From UMGS172 sp045649545 (GTDB lineage Bacteria; Bacillota; Clostridia; Oscillospirales; Acutalibacteraceae), in the NCBI GenBank assembly GCA_045649545.1, contig JAZRQE010000013.1:1-12583 (forward strand): 12,583 bases of DNA. Direction: 5' to 3'. A program made the position numbers and the translations under genes. Position 1 is the stretch's first letter, and every line of letters starts with the position of its first letter. Positions 1 through 8,358 of the stretch are shown piece after piece. The notes below the pieces were generated by a model. It had not been told where the DNA came from. It did not search any database and saw only the letters and a list, made by a program, of their open reading frames with translations.

Positions 1-2543
1 AGAGTATGGCAGAACTCAACAGATGTCGGGTCGCCACCGTGCTCGCCGCAGATACCTACGTGGAGCTTCGGATTAACCGGCTTACCAAGAGTGATTGCCA
101 TATTCATAAGCTTACCAACACCGGACTGGTCAAGACGTGCAAACGGGTCGTTCTCGAAAATCTTTGCATCATAGTATGCATTGAGGAACTTACCTGCGTC
201 GTCACGGCTGAAGCCGTAGGTCATCTGAGTCAAGTCGTTAGTACCGAAGCAGAAGAAGTCAGCATTTGCTGCGATTTCGTCTGCGGTCAAGCAAGCACGC
301 GGAATCTCAATCATAGTACCTACTTCGTACTCGAGTGTTACGCCTGCAGCTGCGATTTCTGCATCAGCAGTAGCAACAACAACCGACTTAACGTACTTCA
401 ATTCCTTAACGTCGCCTACCAACGGAATCATAATCTCAGGTCTTACATTCCAATCGGGATGTGCCTTCTGAGTGTTGATAGCTGCACGGATAACAGCGGT
501 GGTCTGCATCTTTGCAATTTCCGGATAGGTAACTGCAAGACGGCATCCACGGTGACCCATCATCGGGTTGAACTCGTGCAAGGATGCGATAAGAGTCTTA
601 ATATCCTCAACGGACTTGCCCTGAGCGTCAGCCAAAAGCTTAATGTCCTCTTCAGTAGTAGGAACGAACTCATGGAGCGGCGGGTCAAGGAAACGGATAC
701 ATACGGGAGTACCCTCGAGAGCTTCATAAAGCTTCTCGAAGTCGCCCTGCTGGTAAGGAAGAATCTTGTTGAGAGCTACTTCTCTTTCTTCAGCAGTGTC
801 AGAGCAAATCATCTCACGGAAAGCTGCAATTCTGTCAGCCTCGAAGAACATATGCTCGGTACGGCAAAGACCGATACCCTCTGCACCAAGCTCGCGAGCC
901 TTCTTTGCATCAGCCGGAGTATCAGCATTGGTACGAACCTTCAAGGTTCTGAACTCGTCTGCCCAACCCATGATAGTACCGAAGTTGCCGGAAATTTCAG
1001 CGTCAACAGTCGGGGTAATACCGTCATAGATGTTACCGGTAGAACCGTCGATAGAAATATAGTCACCCTCAACATAGGTTTTACCTGCGAGAGTAAACTG
1101 CTTATTGTCCTCATCCATTGCGATTTCGCCGCAACCGGAAACGCAGCATTTACCCATACCACGAGCAACAACAGCTGCGTGAGAGGTCATACCGCCACGA
1201 ACAGTGAGGATACCCTGAGAAGCCTTCATACCGGTGATATCTTCCGGAGAAGTCTCAAGACGTACAAGAACAACCTTCTTGCCGGCGTTGTTCCAAGCCT
1301 CTGCATCGTCAGCAGAGAAAACAACCTGACCGCAAGCAGCACCCGGAGAAGCGCCTAAGCCCTTACCAACCGGAGTAGCAGCCTTCAATGCCTTAGCATC
1401 AAACTGCGGGTGGAGAAGTGTATCCAAGTTTCTGGGGTCAATCATGCTGACAGCCTCAGCCTTGGTCTTGTGACCCTCAGCAACGAGGTCAACTGCAATC
1501 TGCAATGCTGCAGGAGCAGTTCTCTTACCGTTACGGGTCTGGAGCATATAGAGCTTCTCGTTCTCAACGGTAAACTCCATATCCTGCATATCATGATAAT
1601 GGTTTTCGAGGATTTCGCAAACCTTCTTGAACTCTTCAAAAGCTGCAGGGAATTTGTTTGCCATCTCAGCGATAGGCATCGGTGTACGAACACCGGCAAC
1701 AACGTCTTCACCCTGTGCGTTGGTCAAGAACTCACCCATGAGTTTCTTTTCACCGGTAGAGGGGTCACGAGTAAATGCAACACCGGTACCGCAGTTATCA
1801 CCCATATTACCGAAAGCCATAGCCTGTACGTTAACAGCAGTACCCCAAGAATAAGGGATATCGTTATCACGACGGTAAACGTTTGCACGGGGGTTGTCCC
1901 ATGAACGGAAAACAGCCTTAACAGCACCGATAAGCTGTTCCTTCGGGTCGGTCGGGAAGTCCTGACCGATTTTTGCCTTATATTCAGCCTTGAACTGGTT
2001 AGCCAATTCCTTAAGGTCTTCAGCAGTCAAATCAACGTCAAGGGTAACACCCTTTTTAGCCTTCATCTCGTCGATGAGCTCTTCGAAGTACTTCTTACCG
2101 ACTTCCATAACAACGTCGGAATACATCTGAATAAATCTTCTGTAGCAGTCATAAGCCCAACGGGGGTTGCCCGACTTTTTAGCCATAACTTCTACAACTT
2201 CTTCGTTAAGACCGAGGTTAAGAATGGTATCCATCATACCGGGCATAGAAGCGCGAGCACCGGAACGAACGGAAACGAGAAGCGGGTTCTCAAGGTCACC
2301 GAACTTTTTGCCGGTAACACCTTCCATTTTAACGATATACTCCATAATTTCAGCCATGATAGAGTCGTTAATCTGACGACCGTCCTCATAGTACTGAGTG
2401 CAGGCTTCGGTAGAAATAGTGAAGCCCTGAGGTACAGGAAGACCAATGTTGGTCATCTCTGCGAGGTTGGCTCCCTTACCGCCGAGAATTTCACGCATAT
2501 TAGCGTTACCCTCGGAGAAGAGATAGCAATACTTGTTTGCCAT
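1..2543 (-). CDS. ppdK: Pyruvate, phosphate dikinase (3'-truncated by window edge)
   Basis: The enzyme interconverts pyruvate + ATP + Pi and PEP + AMP + PPi in the cytoplasm; in anaerobic clostridia it often serves glycolysis with PPi or gluconeogenesis. The reading frame is open for 847 codons from ATG (2543-2541). The N-terminal ATP-grasp nucleotide domain begins with GGKGANLAEM (about residues 21-30). The phosphohistidine domain has GGMTSHAAVVARGMG, with the catalytic His at residue 455 (codon at 1179-1181) and the neighbouring Thr453 that is the regulatory phosphorylation site in the plant enzyme. The C-terminal PEP/pyruvate barrel has GIGLCRTEHMFF and the catalytic-Cys motif GICGEHGGDP (Cys about 832). 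Family members have about 875 residues, so only some 25-30 C-terminal residues lie outside the window. A strong AGGAGG site (2551-2556) lies 7 nt before the ATG. The gene is separated from the phage operon upstream by a terminator and has its own promoter. The identification is very secure. Confidence 0.98.
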   Translation of the reverse strand, partial: MANKYCYLFSEGNANMREILGGKGANLAEMTNIGLPVPQGFTISTEACTQYYEDGRQINDSIMAEIMEYIVKMEGVTGKKFGDLENPLLVSVRSGARASMPGMMDTILNLGLNEEVVEVMAKKSGNPRWAYDCYRRFIQMYSDVVMEVGKKYFEELIDEMKAKKGVTLDVDLTAEDLKELANQFKAEYKAKIGQDFPTDPKEQLIGAVKAVFRSWDNPRANVYRRDNDIPYSWGTAVNVQAMAFGNMGDNCGTGVAFTRDPSTGEKKLMGEFLTNAQGEDVVAGVRTPMPIAEMANKFPAAFEEFKKVCEILENHYHDMQDMEFTVENEKLYMLQTRNGKRTAPAALQIAVDLVAEGHKTKAEAVSMIDPRNLDTLLHPQFDAKALKAATPVGKGLGASPGAACGQVVFSADDAEAWNNAGKKVVLVRLETSPEDITGMKASQGILTVRGGMTSHAAVVARGMGKCCVSGCGEIAMDEDNKQFTLAGKTYVEGDYISIDGSTGNIYDGITPTVDAEISGNFGTIMGWADEFRTLKVRTNADTPADAKKARELGAEGIGLCRTEHMFFEADRIAAFREMICSDTAEEREVALNKILPYQQGDFEKLYEALEGTPVCIRFLDPPLHEFVPTTEEDIKLLADAQGKSVEDIKTLIASLHEFNPMMGHRGCRLAVTYPEIAKMQTTAVIRAAINTQKAHPDWNVRPEIMIPLVGDVKELKYVKSVVVATADAEIAAAGVTLEYEVGTMIEIPRACLTADEIAANADFFCFGTNDLTQMTYGFSRDDAGKFLNAYYDAKIFENDPFARLDQSGVGKLMNMAITLGKPVNPKLHVGICGEHGGDPTSVEFCHT

Positions 2544-2644
2544 AATAAATCCTCCTAAAAAATATTAAACATCTTTAATTGGCACGTAATTCCGTGCCTG
2601 CCGCCCAAGCAAAATGGGCAGACTACTCCAACTTTTTGAAGTAT
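2544..2644 (-). promoter_or_regulatory. Structured 5' leader of ppdK (three-hairpin candidate regulatory RNA)
   Basis: Read on the minus strand, the roughly 100-nt leader contains three consecutive helices. H1 (2642-2625) is ACTTCAA-AAAG-TTGGAGT, 7 bp with one G-U pair. H2 (2621-2601) is CTGCCC, a 9-nt loop, then GGGCGG, 6 bp with one wobble. H3 (2598-2581) is GGCACG-GAATTA-CGTGCC, a perfect 6-bp helix. An A/T-rich linker and the AGGAGG site follow. No long T-run follows H3, so transcription termination is not obvious. I do not recognise a named riboswitch class. The helices are read directly from sequence; the regulatory role is inference. Confidence 0.45.
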
Positions 2645-2651
2645 CCGACTT

Positions 2652-2660
2652 ATTATAACA
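2652..2660 (-). promoter_or_regulatory. Extended -10 promoter of ppdK
   Basis: The minus strand reads TGTTATAAT: a consensus TATAAT (2657-2652) with an extended TG one base upstream (2660-2659). At the -35 spacing only a weak TTCCTT is present, which is typical of extended -10 promoters. Transcription would start near 2645 and give a leader of about 100 nt. This shows that ppdK is transcribed independently of the phage genes upstream. Confidence 0.6.
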
Positions 2661-2773
2661 GTTTCTAAATGAAAAAGGAAGAGGAAATTTCAATTTTTTA
2701 AAAATTTTTCCATTTTTACAATAAAATATGTTAAATATATCGTCTTTTTGGAGATATATGATAATTCGTATTG

Positions 2774-2817
2774 CAAAAAAACGCCCAAAACGGTTTGACC
2801 GCCTTGAGCGTTTTTTA
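2774..2817 (-). terminator. Rho-independent terminator ending the phage head operon (bidirectional)
   Basis: A 15-nt by 15-nt imperfect stem (2780-2812; AACGC...GCGTT closing arms, inner CGGT/ACCG, loop TTG) is flanked by an A-run (2774-2781) and a T-run (2811-2816). On the minus strand it begins about 17 nt after the stop codon of the last connector gene, so it closes the operon and insulates ppdK. The symmetrical A/T flanks would also terminate plus-strand transcripts. Confidence 0.85.
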
Positions 2818-2828
2818 TTTAAGTTATA

Positions 2829-3233
2829 TCAGAATGCGTTTCCTGAATCGAATTTTACATCAACATCGGTAATGAGTGCCGAAAGCTTTGAGCTATAACG
2901 GGTGTTGCTCACTTTAACTGTCAAAATCGAGTGAGTTTGCAACATTGACTTTAAAGAGTTGATAACTGCATCAACCATTTGCATACATTTCTCACCCGTC
3001 ATCAATTTCGGCACACAAACCGTAAGCCTTACGGTTACGGTTGACGGTGCCAAACCTTCAGCTAATTTTGCGTCCTCTATCCCCTGTGCGGTTATGTCGT
3101 TTACACCAACCGTAACAATAGGATTCCTTAACGGTAAATCCTGCTTTTTATCGGGGAATTCAGGTGTAACGGTCACCCCTGCAACTTTCGATACAGCGTT
3201 GCAAACCGCCGTAACTAATGATTTAGAGTTCAT
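2829..3233 (-). CDS. Phage tail-terminator/tail-completion-like small protein
   Basis: This 134-residue protein is the last gene of the head operon. Its position after a connector and a closure-type protein, its size, and its mixed alpha/beta character (an N-terminal helix after MNSKSLVTAV, then several strands with PIVTVGVNDI and TVRLTVCVPK) fit the phage tail-terminator or neck completion proteins that join head to tail. That function is inferred mainly from gene order, since no catalytic motif is expected. The chosen ATG (3233) lies inside the end of the preceding gene, an 11-base overlap, with GGTG 6 nt upstream. A GTG three codons earlier (3242) is possible but has the Shine-Dalgarno sequence too close. 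The stop is followed at once by the operon terminator, where an ordinary phage would continue into tail tube and tape-measure genes. Confidence 0.6.
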   Translation of the reverse strand: MNSKSLVTAVCNAVSKVAGVTVTPEFPDKKQDLPLRNPIVTVGVNDITAQGIEDAKLAEGLAPSTVTVRLTVCVPKLMTGEKCMQMVDAVINSLKSMLQTHSILTVKVSNTRYSSKLSALITDVDVKFDSGNAF

Positions 3234-3579
3234 CGTATTCACCGTCCTTAAGTCTTAAGGTTAAAACAGCCCAGATATACTGCGTTTTGCCACCAATAGC
3301 GACGCGGTCAGCGCGAGAAACGTTATAACTGCGGTCGTTTGTCTTTATCCAAGTGTTTTGTTCCACACCGGCAAAATCAACCTCTTTGGGTCCGAGATAT
3401 AAAAAGCACTCACTGTCCTTAAAACCTAATTCGGTACGTTCCTGCTCTAAATAGAGTTTGTTTTTATACCGCATAGGTTGAATAATAGCGTGAACATTGT
3501 GTACCGTTTTATCAATGGTAACTGTTATCGGCTCACCTATTGATTGAAGCATTACGTCCACCTTTTCGGAAAAGTTCAT
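3223..3579 (-). CDS. Phage head-closure/head-tail connector-like protein
   Basis: This 118-residue protein begins MNFSEKVDVML and is rich in beta strands (PITVTIDKTVHNVHAIIQP, QYIWAVLTLRLKDGEY). That size, predicted beta character and location are typical of head-closure (stopper) proteins that bind under the portal-adaptor ring and keep packaged DNA inside. The assignment rests on size, strand pattern and gene order, not on a diagnostic motif. ATG at 3579 is preceded by GAGGTG with 6 nt spacing, and the upstream gene stops 3 nt before it. The gene overlaps the next by 11 bases, suggesting translational coupling. XkdH of the PBSX element is a comparable protein of similar length and position. 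Confidence 0.6.
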   Translation of the reverse strand: MNFSEKVDVMLQSIGEPITVTIDKTVHNVHAIIQPMRYKNKLYLEQERTELGFKDSECFLYLGPKEVDFAGVEQNTWIKTNDRSYNVSRADRVAIGGKTQYIWAVLTLRLKDGEYDEL

Positions 3580-3582
3580 AAC

Positions 3583-3951
3583 CTACACCTCGGTTCCGAT
3601 AAATGCAAAACGTTTAGGCTTTAATATTGGCTCAATTGATTTTATCGCATCCTTCATTAACGCTTCGGCAAAAGCCACCGATTTTTCCGAATTATCTGTA
3701 ACGGTGATGTCACCTGCTTTAATCGAGTCATTTTCACCCGAATTTTTGAGTATAAAGCGATAATAAGCAATAGTTGCCGCCGCATACGAAATTTCTTCAT
3801 CGTGCGGTGAAAGTTCTTTGTGTTTGTCTAACCAACTGTTGACAGTGCCGGCAGCCGTACGGCAAAAAATATATCCGTCAGCGGCATTGTCCTCGCCTGC
3901 TAAATTTTTAAAGCCCTCAACGACCTTGTCAATACTTACATCGTATCCCAT
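3583..3951 (-). CDS. Phage head-tail adaptor-like protein
   Basis: This 122-residue, mostly helical protein (MGYDVSIDKVVEGF; EEISYAAATIAYYRFIL; FAEALMKDAIKSIEPIL) lies directly after the major capsid gene, where tailed phages encode the adaptor (gp6/gp15-type connector) that binds the portal ring. Function is inferred from position, size and helical character. The frame is open further upstream to 4038, but the extra 29 residues are only the capsid gene's 3' end read in another frame. The start is therefore placed at ATG 3951, 10 nt after the capsid stop. The ribosome binding site there is weak (TTAAAG), so expression may depend on coupling to capsid translation. Confidence 0.6.
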   Translation of the reverse strand: MGYDVSIDKVVEGFKNLAGEDNAADGYIFCRTAAGTVNSWLDKHKELSPHDEEISYAAATIAYYRFILKNSGENDSIKAGDITVTDNSEKSVAFAEALMKDAIKSIEPILKPKRFAFIGTEV

Positions 3952-3961
3952 AAGCTTTAAT

Positions 3962-4975
3962 TTAAGCGCCGATATTAAGCACAGCCGAAGCGTCCTTGAA
4001 AATCTTGGCAAAACCTGCGGTAGTGGTAATAACTGCACGCTCTAACTGACGGTCAATCAACTTGTCGTAGTCAACATTAACGTCAGATGCCACAACCATT
4101 TCAAGTGCACAGCCTGCATCAAGACCGATAATCTTACCGTCAGCAACAGAATTTGAACGCAAAAGTTTTGCACCCAACGGGTTACCGGGATTACCTGTAC
4201 CTTGGAAGTTGATACCGGTAAGCGGATTTTTGAACTCGTCAAGGCTCATAACCTTAAGCATTGTAGCCGGTGACATAACGAGTCGGTTTAAGGAATACGG
4301 GTCGAGCTTGTTATAAAGGCTCAAAAGGTCGGCATAGCTAAGAGTTTTGGCAGTTGCACAGTTGATAACATCAGCAGCGTTTCCGTTACCGTCACCGGAA
4401 ATCAAAACATTAACTGCATCGGCAAACTGACTGCGTGCAATATGAGCACCAATCTGACGGAGAGTTACCGAGAAAAGGTCGATTTTCTGGAACTTCAATG
4501 CCTCATAAGAAGCAACCAACATTCTGCCACGCTTATGAAGAGTAACAAGGTTTTCTTGGGTACGAACAGCAGTTTCGGGAATTGTTTCACCCTCATCAAC
4601 ATCAACCAAAGATTTTTCCTCGTCGGTGGGAACAGATGCGATAGTGCGGTAATCAAGGCTATTGATATGGGTGGTAGTTGCTACGATAGAGGGCAACATA
4701 TCAGCCTCTTCAATACCCTGCTTAACTGCACGGGAAACATATTCAGGGAAAAGTGCTGCAGACTGTGTGGTTGCAAAGAATTTGCGAACACTGTCACTAC
4801 CTGCACCTGAAACCTTAATGTCAAAACGCTTTAACTGTCTGCCGAAAGCGTCAAGACCCTCATACTCTGTACCCTGATAGTTAGCACTGGGGTCAAGCTC
4901 CTCCAAAATATCGGAAAAGCTTTTTTCGGGGTGGGTATACATACCCTTTTCAAGTGTAATATTATCAAAACTCAT
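3962..4975 (-). CDS. HK97-fold major capsid protein
   Basis: The 337-residue protein would form the phage procapsid shell. It starts MSFDNITLEKGMYTHPE with an N-terminal arm region (LDAFGRQLKRFDIKVSG). ALFPEYVSRAVKQGIEEADM and a Leu/Ile-rich E-loop-like stretch with VDVDEGETIPE follow. Next comes a long helix (DLFSVTLRQIGAHIARSQFA), then the A-domain end, which includes KIIGLDAGCALEM. The length is typical of an HK97-fold capsid protein without a fused delta domain, matching the separate protease/scaffold gene just upstream. AAGGAG lies 8 nt before ATG 4975, and only 18 nt separate it from the protease stop. This well-placed site fits the high expression a capsid protein needs. The frame is intact. 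Confidence 0.88.
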   Translation of the reverse strand: MSFDNITLEKGMYTHPEKSFSDILEELDPSANYQGTEYEGLDAFGRQLKRFDIKVSGAGSDSVRKFFATTQSAALFPEYVSRAVKQGIEEADMLPSIVATTTHINSLDYRTIASVPTDEEKSLVDVDEGETIPETAVRTQENLVTLHKRGRMLVASYEALKFQKIDLFSVTLRQIGAHIARSQFADAVNVLISGDGNGNAADVINCATAKTLSYADLLSLYNKLDPYSLNRLVMSPATMLKVMSLDEFKNPLTGINFQGTGNPGNPLGAKLLRSNSVADGKIIGLDAGCALEMVVASDVNVDYDKLIDRQLERAVITTTAGFAKIFKDASAVLNIGA

Positions 4976-4993
4976 AATTAAATCTCCTTTTAA

Positions 4994-5947
4994 TTAAACT
5001 ATAAAATAACTGTTTTTCTTGGATTCTTTTTTGATAGCACCGTTAAGCTGAACTTCGGCTTTTTCGGTAAGATTTTTACCCTCACTGTAAAGTTTGAATA
5101 ACTCATCGGGTGGAAGATTAGACAACGCTTTTAAGAATACGTCTGCCGCTTTTTCGGAAGCATCGGTCACGAACATTTTAACTATATCCGCCTTTTTGCG
5201 TTGTAAAAATTCACCCGCCGCCAAGGCAACTGTTTGCAGCTCGGCAAACTGTTTAGAGATGCGTTCTGCCTCCTCGACAGTTACGGTGATTTCGCCGTCA
5301 GAAACCGACTTTTGCAAATCGAAAAATTCAATTTTCTTTCCGTCAAACGCCTTAACGACGCCTGCCGCAGGCTGTGCGGGAACTGCTACGAAGGACCATT
5401 CGTAAGCGTCAGCCGGGTCAGATAAATCAAAATAGCAAAGGGTTTTAGCACCGTTTTTACGGTAGGTTTTACCCTTTTTGTGCTGACAAACCCCTGCCGG
5501 CTGACCGCAAACCGAACAAACCGACGATTTCATTGAGCAACCGACACTGACTTCCTTTTTTATGCCTGACTCTATAGCCAAAATAAGCTCGTCAGAAGCG
5601 GCAGATTTCGGCATATAAGCACGGGCAAAAAGCTGCTTATACTGTTCGCCCAATCGATTTTTCTCGCCTTCAACCGCTTTAACCTCGGTGTAAAATACTC
5701 TTGCACACTGATTTCCTGCTTTATGAGAATGGTCAAAAATGCCGGTTTTACCCAAAAACAGTTTACATAACCCTTCTAAAGCCGAGTCGGTAAAACGCTC
5801 AAAATCGCGGTCAATCTCGTTGTCGCAGAGAACTACCGAAAAAGCATACAACTCGTCAGCCTTAAAGTCACGTCGGGTATATTTGTTAATTTCTTTAATT
5901 TCAGCCTCACTTGGCACACCGAAATCACTTAAATTTCCGTTTTTCAT
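4994..5947 (-). CDS. Prohead protease with probable C-terminal scaffold domain (XkdF-like)
   Basis: This 317-residue protein sits between portal and capsid, the standard place for the maturation protease. The N-terminal half has the phage serine protease layout: a strand with AFSVVLCDNEIDRDFERF, a His motif FDHSH (His73/His75), and the Ser motif KKEVSVGC (Ser134). Next comes a small Cys/His insertion, CSVCGQPAGVCQH (Cys144, Cys147, Cys154, His156), probably a zinc knuckle, followed by AYEWSFVAVPAQPAA. The C-terminal part (about 205-317) is charged and helical, with EEAERISKQFAELQ, and probably acts as scaffold. Such proteins cleave themselves, scaffold and capsid N-termini during head maturation. 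The ATG at 5947 is 1 nt after the portal stop, with GAGGTG 7 nt upstream. Catalytic residue assignment is inferred from motif position. Confidence 0.8.
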   Translation of the reverse strand: MKNGNLSDFGVPSEAEIKEINKYTRRDFKADELYAFSVVLCDNEIDRDFERFTDSALEGLCKLFLGKTGIFDHSHKAGNQCARVFYTEVKAVEGEKNRLGEQYKQLFARAYMPKSAASDELILAIESGIKKEVSVGCSMKSSVCSVCGQPAGVCQHKKGKTYRKNGAKTLCYFDLSDPADAYEWSFVAVPAQPAAGVVKAFDGKKIEFFDLQKSVSDGEITVTVEEAERISKQFAELQTVALAAGEFLQRKKADIVKMFVTDASEKAADVFLKALSNLPPDELFKLYSEGKNLTEKAEVQLNGAIKKESKKNSYFIV

Positions 5948-5948
5948 T

Positions 5949-7088
5949 TTATTTCACCTCTTCCCTTTCTAAAGCACTACTTTGAGCATTAAGCAATCTT
6001 GCTCTCGCCTCTTCAACTTCATCCTGCAGAGTAATTTCACTCCAGTTGATTTTAAAGTCAGAAGTATAACCCTCCTGCCTTAAGAAACTTCTGCAAATCT
6101 TTTCAATGATAGGTGTTAAAAGATCGCGGTAATACCACAGTTCACTTGTTAGAATGTCGGCCTGTTGGGTAGACATTCGCTCGGTAGTTGACCACGAAAG
6201 TCCCAACATGAAAGGCGGCAGTCCGAGTTTTGCGACAATCTGCTCTAAAATCTGGCGTACCGGGATTTCACTGTCGATGATTTGGTTATCGGCACCAATA
6301 ACCTTGATGTCAACATCACCCACCGCAACAAAGTCGCGGACACCGTCTTTACTGCTCATAGCCGCCGACCACTCGCGTGCAATTTCCGAAGCTCTATCAG
6401 CACCGAAAGCCGCATCACTTTCATTTTGCGGACGGTAGGTCACAGCATAACGAAGATTACCAAGTCTCTCAAAATTCGTGCCTATGCTATCGAAAATTTT
6501 CAGTAAAATTCCCGTTACAAACGGCAGTCCGTCTAAGATTGAACGACCAAAAGGACTGTCGGTGGTAGGATTTACCGCCACCATAAAAACACGCTCGGGG
6601 TGTTTTACCGGTACAGACTTTCCGCCCGCACCGCGTACGGCGACTTGACAGTCAAACGGATTATCGCCTTTTAAGATTTCAATACCCTTTAGCGGTGCAT
6701 TGTAAAGCCCTGCAATATGACCCGACCTTGTACAGGCAATTTCACCCACGGCTGTACCGTACATCAAAAGACTATCTAAAAAACTGCCCACAAAACTACC
6801 TATACCGCGGTTGCAAGCACCGGTTGGAATGTTATTTAAAAACAATTCCAACTCTCTTTGGGCAGATGAACTGTCACACTCAACCGTAAAATTACCTACT
6901 AAGCGGATAATTTTTTCAATTGCGGCACCGACTACCGGCACTGCCTCACGGATAGCATCAAACACCTCAAATTCAGGTCGCGACAGCACTGCTTTACGGT
7001 TCAATACCGAAAAAGGCTGACGTGATTCGCGGTCGGTCTCAACGACAGTTGCCGTTTTTTTATTCTCCGGTTTTAATTTTGTACCCAT
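5949..7088 (-). CDS. Phage portal protein
   Basis: This 379-residue protein would form the dodecameric ring at the packaging vertex through which terminase pumps DNA. It shows the usual portal order: an N-terminal helix after the disordered head (SRPEFEVFDAIREAVPVVGA), a beta/helical wing (SFLDSLLMYGTAVGEIAC), the stem region, then the crown signature ILEQIVAKLGLPPFMLG at about 280-296, followed by QQADILTSELWYYRDLLTP. The frame is open up to 7139, but that extension overlaps the terminase end. ATG 7088 has AGGA 5 nt upstream and begins 19 nt after the terminase stop, so it is chosen. The gene stops 1 nt before the protease start. Length and motif order match PBSX/HK97-type portals. Confidence 0.9.
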   Translation of the reverse strand: MGTKLKPENKKTATVVETDRESRQPFSVLNRKAVLSRPEFEVFDAIREAVPVVGAAIEKIIRLVGNFTVECDSSSAQRELELFLNNIPTGACNRGIGSFVGSFLDSLLMYGTAVGEIACTRSGHIAGLYNAPLKGIEILKGDNPFDCQVAVRGAGGKSVPVKHPERVFMVAVNPTTDSPFGRSILDGLPFVTGILLKIFDSIGTNFERLGNLRYAVTYRPQNESDAAFGADRASEIAREWSAAMSSKDGVRDFVAVGDVDIKVIGADNQIIDSEIPVRQILEQIVAKLGLPPFMLGLSWSTTERMSTQQADILTSELWYYRDLLTPIIEKICRSFLRQEGYTSDFKINWSEITLQDEVEEARARLLNAQSSALEREEVK

Positions 7089-7107
7089 TGTTTTCCTTTC
7101 CGAAGTC

Positions 7108-8358
7108 TTACTGACTTCTTTTTGCGGCAACCGCAACACTTATCGGCTGAACTTTATACATAACGGTTGAAACAAAGTACCGTATATCGTCCATCGCGTG
7201 GTCGTTTTCCTTAACGGGACAGTCACGCAAAGCACCCTCGTCCCAACGGTAAAGCGAAAACTCACGCACTGTATCATCACAGCCGTGGCAAATCTTGATT
7301 TTCCCCTCTCTTAAAACATCCGACACCCGACGGATTCCGTCAAGCACATCATTTTTAGCGGGAATCACCTGAAATTCGCCCTTACGCCTTATTAACGTGA
7401 TAAAGGATGCCGCCGATGGGTCACAAATAACCGCCGTTACGGGAAGTCCTCCTGCCAACTTTTTAAGTTCACAGTAATACTCCTCATCGGTTTTTTGTGC
7501 ACCCTCACGACGAGATGCCCAGTAATACTCGCGAAGCCGATACCACACGCCGTCCCATAATCCCCAAAGTCCGAACGATGCCGGATTCACGGTGCCGTAG
7601 TCACAAGAAATGTAATATCTTGTACACTGCTCTGGGCAGTCGGCCATACACCTATTTCCAAACATCGGGTAAACTATACCGTCAGCCGCCACCCAGCGTC
7701 CCTTTACGAACCGCTCGTAAAAAGCACCCGAGTACATATTTTCATAACGCTCGAGCATCTCGCGGGAAAGTGACGGATTTTCGCTCATTGTGAAATGGAG
7801 ATACAAAGCATTTTTACTGTCGGCCTTTTTTATCCATTCATTATAAAACCAATGAGATGGGTTTGACGGATTACAGTTGAACCAAAACTTTGAGCCTTCA
7901 ATTGAACAGCGTGCCAAAGCCTGCTCGACAAATGAACGTGGCATTAAAGCCACCTCGTCAAACATAACTCCTGCCAAAGTCATGCCTTGAATAAGTGCGG
8001 CGGAAGTCTCATCCTTACCGCCGAATATCCAAAAGGTGTTTTCTCTGCCGTTCATTTCCACCGTTAATTTGTTTTGTGACATCTTGTATTGGCACTTTGC
8101 CCCTAACCCTTCTAAGACAGGAAGATACGGGGTTATAAGATTACGCCTGACAGATGACTGCGTGCGTCCGCAAATGGCGAATGACGCGTTTTGGAAGCTG
8201 CATCCCGCCCATGTTATAAAGGAAACGAACATACAAAGTGACTTTCCGCTTCTAACGGCTCCGTCGCATATTACGGCATCTTTTTCACAGTAAGGACTGT
8301 TAGGTCCCCACCAGCAAAGCGTTGCCAGTTGCTTTTTTGAAAAGGGTTTAAACTTCAT
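7108..8358 (-). CDS. Phage terminase large subunit (packaging ATPase/nuclease)
   Basis: This 416-residue motor protein cuts concatemeric DNA and drives it into the prohead. The ATPase half has Walker A GAVRSGKS (33-40), Walker B GVMFDE (D134, E135) and the coupling-type motif FNCNPSNPSHW (160-170). The nuclease half has the RNase H-fold acidic residues in SCDYG (D253), ICDPS (D313) and HAMDDIRYF (D390/D391). All expected catalytic residues are present, so the protein looks functional. The start is ATG 8358, overlapping the small-subunit stop by 11 bases, with GGAG 8 nt upstream; a GTG three codons earlier sits on the Shine-Dalgarno sequence itself. Length and motifs fit the PBSX XtmB-like group. 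Confidence 0.95.
   Translation of the reverse strand: MKFKPFSKKQLATLCWWGPNSPYCEKDAVICDGAVRSGKSLCMFVSFITWAGCSFQNASFAICGRTQSSVRRNLITPYLPVLEGLGAKCQYKMSQNKLTVEMNGRENTFWIFGGKDETSAALIQGMTLAGVMFDEVALMPRSFVEQALARCSIEGSKFWFNCNPSNPSHWFYNEWIKKADSKNALYLHFTMSENPSLSREMLERYENMYSGAFYERFVKGRWVAADGIVYPMFGNRCMADCPEQCTRYYISCDYGTVNPASFGLWGLWDGVWYRLREYYWASRREGAQKTDEEYYCELKKLAGGLPVTAVICDPSAASFITLIRRKGEFQVIPAKNDVLDGIRRVSDVLREGKIKICHGCDDTVREFSLYRWDEGALRDCPVKENDHAMDDIRYFVSTVMYKVQPISVAVAAKRSQ

Noticed and set aside
6..1358. Long open frame of 450 codons on the plus strand
   Set aside because: It lies wholly antisense to ppdK and its translation is low-complexity and unlike any known protein; strong codon bias in ppdK explains the lack of stops.
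3952..4038. 29-residue N-terminal extension of the adaptor protein
   Set aside because: It is the end of the capsid gene read in another frame; ATG 3951 sits just after the capsid stop and gives a sensible protein.
7089..7139. 17-residue N-terminal extension of the portal protein
   Set aside because: It overlaps the terminase C-terminus, while ATG 7088 has a well-spaced AGGA site.
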